From: Bacillota bacterium | GTDB lineage: Bacteria > Bacillota_I > Bacilli_A > RF39 > UBA660 | Assembly: GCA_015059495.1 (NCBI GenBank) | Contig: SVAI01000001.1 | Coordinates: 1 to 64,000, forward strand | Direction of reading: 5' to 3' | Length of the DNA stretch: 64,000 nt | In this document: positions 60,487 to 64,000 of the stretch, one piece after another | How positions within the stretch are numbered: position 1 is the stretch's first letter | How the letters are laid out: the number at the start of each line of letters is the position of its first letter | Program-made: the position numbers and the translations under genes | Notes under the pieces: model-generated | The model's input: only the letters and a program-made list of their open reading frames with translations | Databases searched by the model: none | What the model was told of the DNA's origin: nothing

Positions 60487-61224
60487 ATGGAAATTATAAC
60501 TAGTTTACAAAATAAAAAGATTAAGGAATTAAATAAATTAAAAGATAAAAAAGTAAGAGATAAAGAAGATTTATTTTTAGTTGAAGGTGATCACTTAGTT
60601 AATGAAGCTTATAAAATGAATCAATTAAAAGAAGTACTTTGTTTAGAATCTTTTTCATGTGATTTTGATGTACCCATTACCTATATTTCTGATGAGGTAA
60701 TGAAAAAACTATCAAACATGAAATCTATATCTAATGTTATAGGGGTATGTAAGAAATTTAAAACTAAAGGTTATGGTAATAGATTAGTACTTTTAGATGG
60801 TATACAAGATCCAGGTAACTTAGGTACTATTATTAGAAGTTCAGCATGCTTTAACTTTGATACTATAGTACTAGGACTTAACACTGTAGATCTTTATAAT
60901 GATAAAGTTATTAGATCTACTGAAGGTATGATATTCCATGAAAATATCATTCAATGTGACTTAGAAGAATTCCTAAAAGAAATAAAGAAAAATAATTATA
61001 CTATTTATACTACTAATGTTAATACAGGTAAAATATTAAATGATATTGATTTTGAAGAAAAAATTGCTATAATAATTGGCAATGAAGGACAAGGCGTAAG
61101 TGATATTTCTTCATATGCAGATGAAACTTTATATATACCAATGAATAAAAAATGTGAAAGTTTAAATGCAAGTGTAGCTACTTCTATTATTATGTATGAA
61201 GTATCTAAAAAAGATTATGAATAG
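60487..61224 (+). CDS. TrmH/SpoU-family RNA 2'-O-methyltransferase
   Basis: Methylates ribose in tRNA or rRNA using SAM. 245 residues. N-terminal substrate-binding part (FLVEGDHLVNEAYKMNQLKE), then the knotted SPOUT domain with LVLLDGIQDPGNLGTIIRSS, VIRSTEGMIF, IIGNEGQGVS and IPMNKKCESLNASVATSIIM. Closest in layout to RlmB/YsgA-type 23S rRNA enzymes; the target base is unknown. GGGAGGTATAATT precedes the ATG. Confidence 0.92.
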   Translation: MEIITSLQNKKIKELNKLKDKKVRDKEDLFLVEGDHLVNEAYKMNQLKEVLCLESFSCDFDVPITYISDEVMKKLSNMKSISNVIGVCKKFKTKGYGNRLVLLDGIQDPGNLGTIIRSSACFNFDTIVLGLNTVDLYNDKVIRSTEGMIFHENIIQCDLEEFLKEIKKNNYTIYTTNVNTGKILNDIDFEEKIAIIIGNEGQGVSDISSYADETLYIPMNKKCESLNASVATSIIMYEVSKKDYE

Positions 61225-61234
61225 GGGTTATATT

Positions 61235-61723
61235 ATGGATTATATTTTAATAGGTAAAATAGTTAATACTCATGGTATTAAAGGTGAACTTAGATTACTA
61301 AGTGACTTTGATAAAAAAAATATAGTATTTAAACCTAACTTTAATATTTATATAGGTAATTCATATATTAAAGAAACTATTAATACTTATAGACATCATA
61401 AGATGTTTGATATGATTACTTTAAAAGGTTATAACAATATCAATGAAGTATTAAAATATAAATATGAAAATGTATATGTTAAAAGAAGTGATTTAAATCT
61501 AAATGAAAATGATTATTTACTTGATGATTTAATAGGTATGAATGTTATAGATGATAATGACATAATTGGTAAAGTAATAGATTATAATCAAGGATCTAAT
61601 GTATTACTTAAAGTAAGTGGAGTTAAAGAATTCTATATACCTCTAGTAGATGAATATGTAATTAATGTAGATTTAAAAACACGCGAAATACATACTAAAA
61701 ATGGAAAGGATCTAATATTATGA
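61235..61723 (+). CDS. rimM: 16S rRNA processing protein RimM
   Basis: Binds S19 and helps 30S head assembly. 162 residues from 61235; the upstream frame into the TrmH gene is ignored because RimM always begins near the LIGKIVNTHGIKGELRL block. The second PRC-barrel domain has YLLDDLIGMNVIDDND, GKVIDYNQGSNVLLKV and FYIPLVDEYV. Overlaps trmD by 4 bases. Neither rpsP upstream nor rplS downstream is present, unlike the common order. Confidence 0.93.
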   Translation: MDYILIGKIVNTHGIKGELRLLSDFDKKNIVFKPNFNIYIGNSYIKETINTYRHHKMFDMITLKGYNNINEVLKYKYENVYVKRSDLNLNENDYLLDDLIGMNVIDDNDIIGKVIDYNQGSNVLLKVSGVKEFYIPLVDEYVINVDLKTREIHTKNGKDLIL

Positions 61724-62382
61724 AAATAGATATATTAACTTTATTTCCTAATATGTTTGATTCTTTCTTTAAAGAATCAATTATTAAAAGAGCTATAGAA
61801 AATAATAAAGTAGAAATTAATGTAATTGATTTTAGAGAATACTCTAAAGATCCACATAAAAAAGTTGATGATACACCATATGGTGGTGGAGCAGGAATGG
61901 TGTTAACATGCCAACCAATCTTTGATTGTGTTAATTCTATTAGAACACCAGAATCAAAAGTTATAATACTAACTCCATCTGGTAAATTATATAAACAAGA
62001 AACAGCATATGATTTATCTAAAGAAAGTCATTTAATAATTATATGTGGACACTATGAAGGTTTTGATGAAAGAATACTTTCACTTGCAGACCTACAATTA
62101 TCTATTGGTGATTATGTCTTAACTGGTGGTGAAATACCAGCCTTAGTATTAGTAGATTCAATAACAAGATTAATTGATGGAGTTATAACTAAAGAATCAC
62201 ATGAAAATGATTCATTTAATAATAACTTATTAGATTATCCAACCTATACTAAACCAGCAGATTATAATGGAATGAAAGTACCTGAAGTATTAATATCAGG
62301 TGATCATAAAAAAATAGATGAGTATAGAAAACAAGAACAAATAAGAAAAACTAAAGAAAATAGACCAGACTTACTAAAGTAA
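61720..62382 (+). CDS. trmD: tRNA (guanine37-N1)-methyltransferase
   Basis: Methylates G37 to prevent +1 frameshifts. 220 residues, typical. MKIDILTLFPNMFDSFFKES opens it; DFREYSKDPHKKVDDTPYGG, ILTPSGKLYKQ, ICGHYEGFDERIL and LSIGDYVLTGGE form the trefoil knot and SAM site, and YTKPADYNGMKVPEVLISGD the C-terminal domain. ATGA overlap couples it to rimM. Confidence 0.97.
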   Translation: MKIDILTLFPNMFDSFFKESIIKRAIENNKVEINVIDFREYSKDPHKKVDDTPYGGGAGMVLTCQPIFDCVNSIRTPESKVIILTPSGKLYKQETAYDLSKESHLIIICGHYEGFDERILSLADLQLSIGDYVLTGGEIPALVLVDSITRLIDGVITKESHENDSFNNNLLDYPTYTKPADYNGMKVPEVLISGDHKKIDEYRKQEQIRKTKENRPDLLK

Positions 62383-62398
62383 GTTAAGGGGGATACTT

Positions 62399-62809
62399 AT
62401 GAGATATGTAGTTAAAAAGAAAAATAAAGTATTTGATGTTATTAATTTAGAATATCCAATTAAAGGATATAAGTTTAACTCTAAAAGTGAAGAAGTTAAA
62501 TCTATAACTTTAGTTAATACTAAATTAATAAATAAAGTGGTAGATATTAAAGTTAATACTATGTTAAATAGACTATTAATGATAGTTAATGATGCATTTA
62601 ACTCTGATGATAATCCAACAGGTGTTACAATAGCATTAGATGAAATAAGAATGGTTAAAACTGCCATATACAATAAATATAATAAATTATTAGATGATAG
62701 AAAAAAAGAATTATATTTAAGAAAAATATCTCTACTAGAACAAGAAATGCAAGATAAATTATATTTTTACCAAGTAAGTAAATATCAAAGTTCTAATCGA
62801 GGAAGATAA
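62399..62809 (+). CDS. Unknown small helical protein
   Basis: 136 residues. AAGTTAAGGGGGATACTT gives a good binding site. N-terminal short beta part (KNKVFDVINLEYPIKGYKFN), then helices (RLLMIVNDAFNSDDNPTGVT, IALDEIRMVKTAIYNKYNKL) and a charged C-terminus. Overlaps the next start by one base. No family recognised. Confidence 0.68.
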   Translation: MRYVVKKKNKVFDVINLEYPIKGYKFNSKSEEVKSITLVNTKLINKVVDIKVNTMLNRLLMIVNDAFNSDDNPTGVTIALDEIRMVKTAIYNKYNKLLDDRKKELYLRKISLLEQEMQDKLYFYQVSKYQSSNRGR

Positions 62810-63039
62810 TGGATTGTCCATATAAAGATTTATGTAATTCTTATATTATTAAAGAACAACATAAATTAAATGTTCAAAGAAAACAATTACTTGGTGAAAA
62901 GAAAAATCTTTTATATTATATAAAATCTATTAAGTATCCAAAACAAATAGTTACTAAACCTGATTGTGATTCAATGTGTTGGGTTAAATTAGAAATAGCA
63001 AGAGATTTAAAAAAGAATAATAAATATAGAGGCAAATGA
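62809..63039 (+). CDS. Small four-Cys protein, possible zinc binder
   Basis: 76 residues, start overlaps the previous stop. Cys pairs at each end: MDCPYKDLCNSY and KPDCDSMCWVK, with a basic helical middle (KLNVQRKQLLGEKKNLLYYI). Four Cys suggest a zinc or iron site. Its stop overlaps the next gene by one base. No family recognised. Confidence 0.66.
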   Translation: MDCPYKDLCNSYIIKEQHKLNVQRKQLLGEKKNLLYYIKSIKYPKQIVTKPDCDSMCWVKLEIARDLKKNNKYRGK

Positions 63040-63956
63040 TGGAATTAGAGGCAAGAGAAATACTTGAAGATACTAAAGCTTTAAATGAAAAACAACTTAA
63101 AGCATATGTCGAATTTATAATAAAAAAAAGAACAGCAGAATCTAAAGATTTAAATGAAGATAATTTTATAGGTTATGAGTTACCAATTAATCTTGGTTAT
63201 CCTGATTTAGATTTAACTGATCCTGAAGGTAAAATAGGTGTGTTATATAACACATATTATACAAGCTTTATTCACGATAAAGTTAAATTATACTACGGAA
63301 GATTAAGAGAAAATAATAATAAAATGGGATCCGCAGGTTTCTATTATTATGTTAATAATCATGAATTTATATATGAATTTTTAAACTTTGTTAAAAATAA
63401 AAATATAAAAAATGATATAGAATTGATATGTCATGCATATTACTTTACTAGAAATTATTTTAAAGTATTTGGCAATTTAACAAGATTAAATATTTCAGCA
63501 TTAGTTTTAGATAGTCACGGTAGGTATATTAAACCTACAAAGGAACACTCTTTACAAGATTTTAAAAATAAGGGTTGTGGTATGTGTTCTGAATATAGTG
63601 CACTAATGGAAAATATTTTAAGTTTTTTAGGATATAAAGTTTCTTATATAATGGGAACTTGTGATGATGAAATGCACGCTTATAATATAATACTATTAGA
63701 TAATGAGTATTATTTACTTGATAGTTCTTATTGTATACCATGTTATGATATTAATTATAATATTATTAATACAATACCATATATGGTTAAATTAGATAAT
63801 TATGATGAAGAAAAATTAGAATCATTTATAATGGATGGTACACAAATAGCTGTAGATAATATGTATGCTTTGGCAATAGATAAAGAATACTATGAAGTTC
63901 ATAAAGAATCACAAAGAGTATATAAAACTCTAACAAGAAATAGTGAAGAGATATAA
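63039..63956 (+). CDS. Transglutaminase-like protein
   Basis: 305 residues from the ATG at 63039, with AGAGG at 6 bases; an ATG three bases earlier is too close to that site. No signal peptide. Transglutaminase-like core with a complete triad: Cys183 in GCGMCSEYSALMENILSFLG, His213 in EMHAYNIILL and Asp228 in YLLDSSYC. The N-terminal 120 residues are helical (LREILED-type, YVEFIIKKRTAES). Such proteins can be cysteine peptidases or amide-forming enzymes; role unknown. Last gene of the rimM-trmD chain, with a terminator after. Confidence 0.82.
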   Translation: MELEAREILEDTKALNEKQLKAYVEFIIKKRTAESKDLNEDNFIGYELPINLGYPDLDLTDPEGKIGVLYNTYYTSFIHDKVKLYYGRLRENNNKMGSAGFYYYVNNHEFIYEFLNFVKNKNIKNDIELICHAYYFTRNYFKVFGNLTRLNISALVLDSHGRYIKPTKEHSLQDFKNKGCGMCSEYSALMENILSFLGYKVSYIMGTCDDEMHAYNIILLDNEYYLLDSSYCIPCYDINYNIINTIPYMVKLDNYDEEKLESFIMDGTQIAVDNMYALAIDKEYYEVHKESQRVYKTLTRNSEEI

Positions 63957-63975
63957 TTTTTATATCTTTTTTTCT
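63945..63975 (+). terminator. Terminator after the transglutaminase-like gene
   Basis: AGAGATATAA pairs with TTATATCTTT around TTT, then T run. It overlaps the stop. Confidence 0.8.
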
Positions 63976-64000
63976 TTATAATTGAAAAAATAATTTATAT

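Noticed and set aside
61200-62400. The usual rpsP-rimM-trmD-rplS operon.
   Set aside because: Neither ribosomal protein gene is present; upstream is a TrmH-family gene and downstream are unknown small genes.

Overview
The window is 64 kb of very AT-rich DNA with dense, mostly plus-strand genes. Many genes start with good AAGGAG-type ribosome binding sites, and genes or operons are usually separated by short hairpin plus T-run terminators. TGA is used as a stop (for example at the dnaE end, 8642-8644) and Trp is TGG, so the standard bacterial code applies. PolC together with DnaE, AddAB, RuvAB, PrsA, Sir2 and low GC point to a Firmicute close to the Bacilli/Erysipelotrichia/Mollicutes-like gut clades (RF39-type). 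Sporulation genes (spoIVA, a YjcZ/SscA-type micropeptide, spoVIF) show descent from, or membership of, an endospore-forming lineage. I cannot place it to genus.

Layout. 1-1.8 kb: 3' part of spoIVA, then the HU gene. 1.9-19.3 kb: a replication and recombination block (two membrane-anchored unknowns, ruvA, a DUF2441-like protein, ruvB, dnaE, polC, an unknown, addB, addA). 19.3-22.3 kb: a duplicated 3'-UTR region with micropeptides, a PH-like membrane protein, prsA and a YjcZ-type sporulation peptide. 22.4-31 kb: ftsK/spoIIIE, two related unknowns, engB and der, interrupted by prepilin genes. 27-39 kb: an accessory surface region with two very large prepilin/InlB-repeat proteins that share an identical 841-bp start, a small pseudopilin, a decayed second copy of der, and two GH5-LRR secreted enzymes, one with a dockerin-like and one with a TasA-like N-terminus. 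39-48 kb: spoVIF, a GNAT protein, glycosyltransferases, tRNA-Asn, thiI and a small polysaccharide gene set. 48-52 kb: a GH31 enzyme and a membrane-anchored surface protein whose C-terminus has an abrupt 58% GC tract resembling the variable region of a diversity-generating retroelement target. 52-64 kb: sirtuin, SWIM-type protein, U32 peptidase, pyrG behind a leader terminator, a YgjP-type metalloprotease, TrmH-type methyltransferase, rimM, trmD, and a three-gene group ending in a transglutaminase-like protein.

Working together: the core genes cover lagging and leading strand synthesis, Holliday junction processing, end resection, ribosome assembly (engB, der, rimM) and tRNA modification (thiI, trmD). 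The accessory part looks devoted to the cell surface: fibre-like pilins, secreted glycosidases, polysaccharide synthesis and a putatively hypervariable surface protein. The most notable signals are the retroelement-like tract at about 51.74-51.85 kb, the prepilin-der tandem duplication whose scar shows deletion junctions at short direct repeats, and the paired GH5 enzymes with swapped N-terminal modules.
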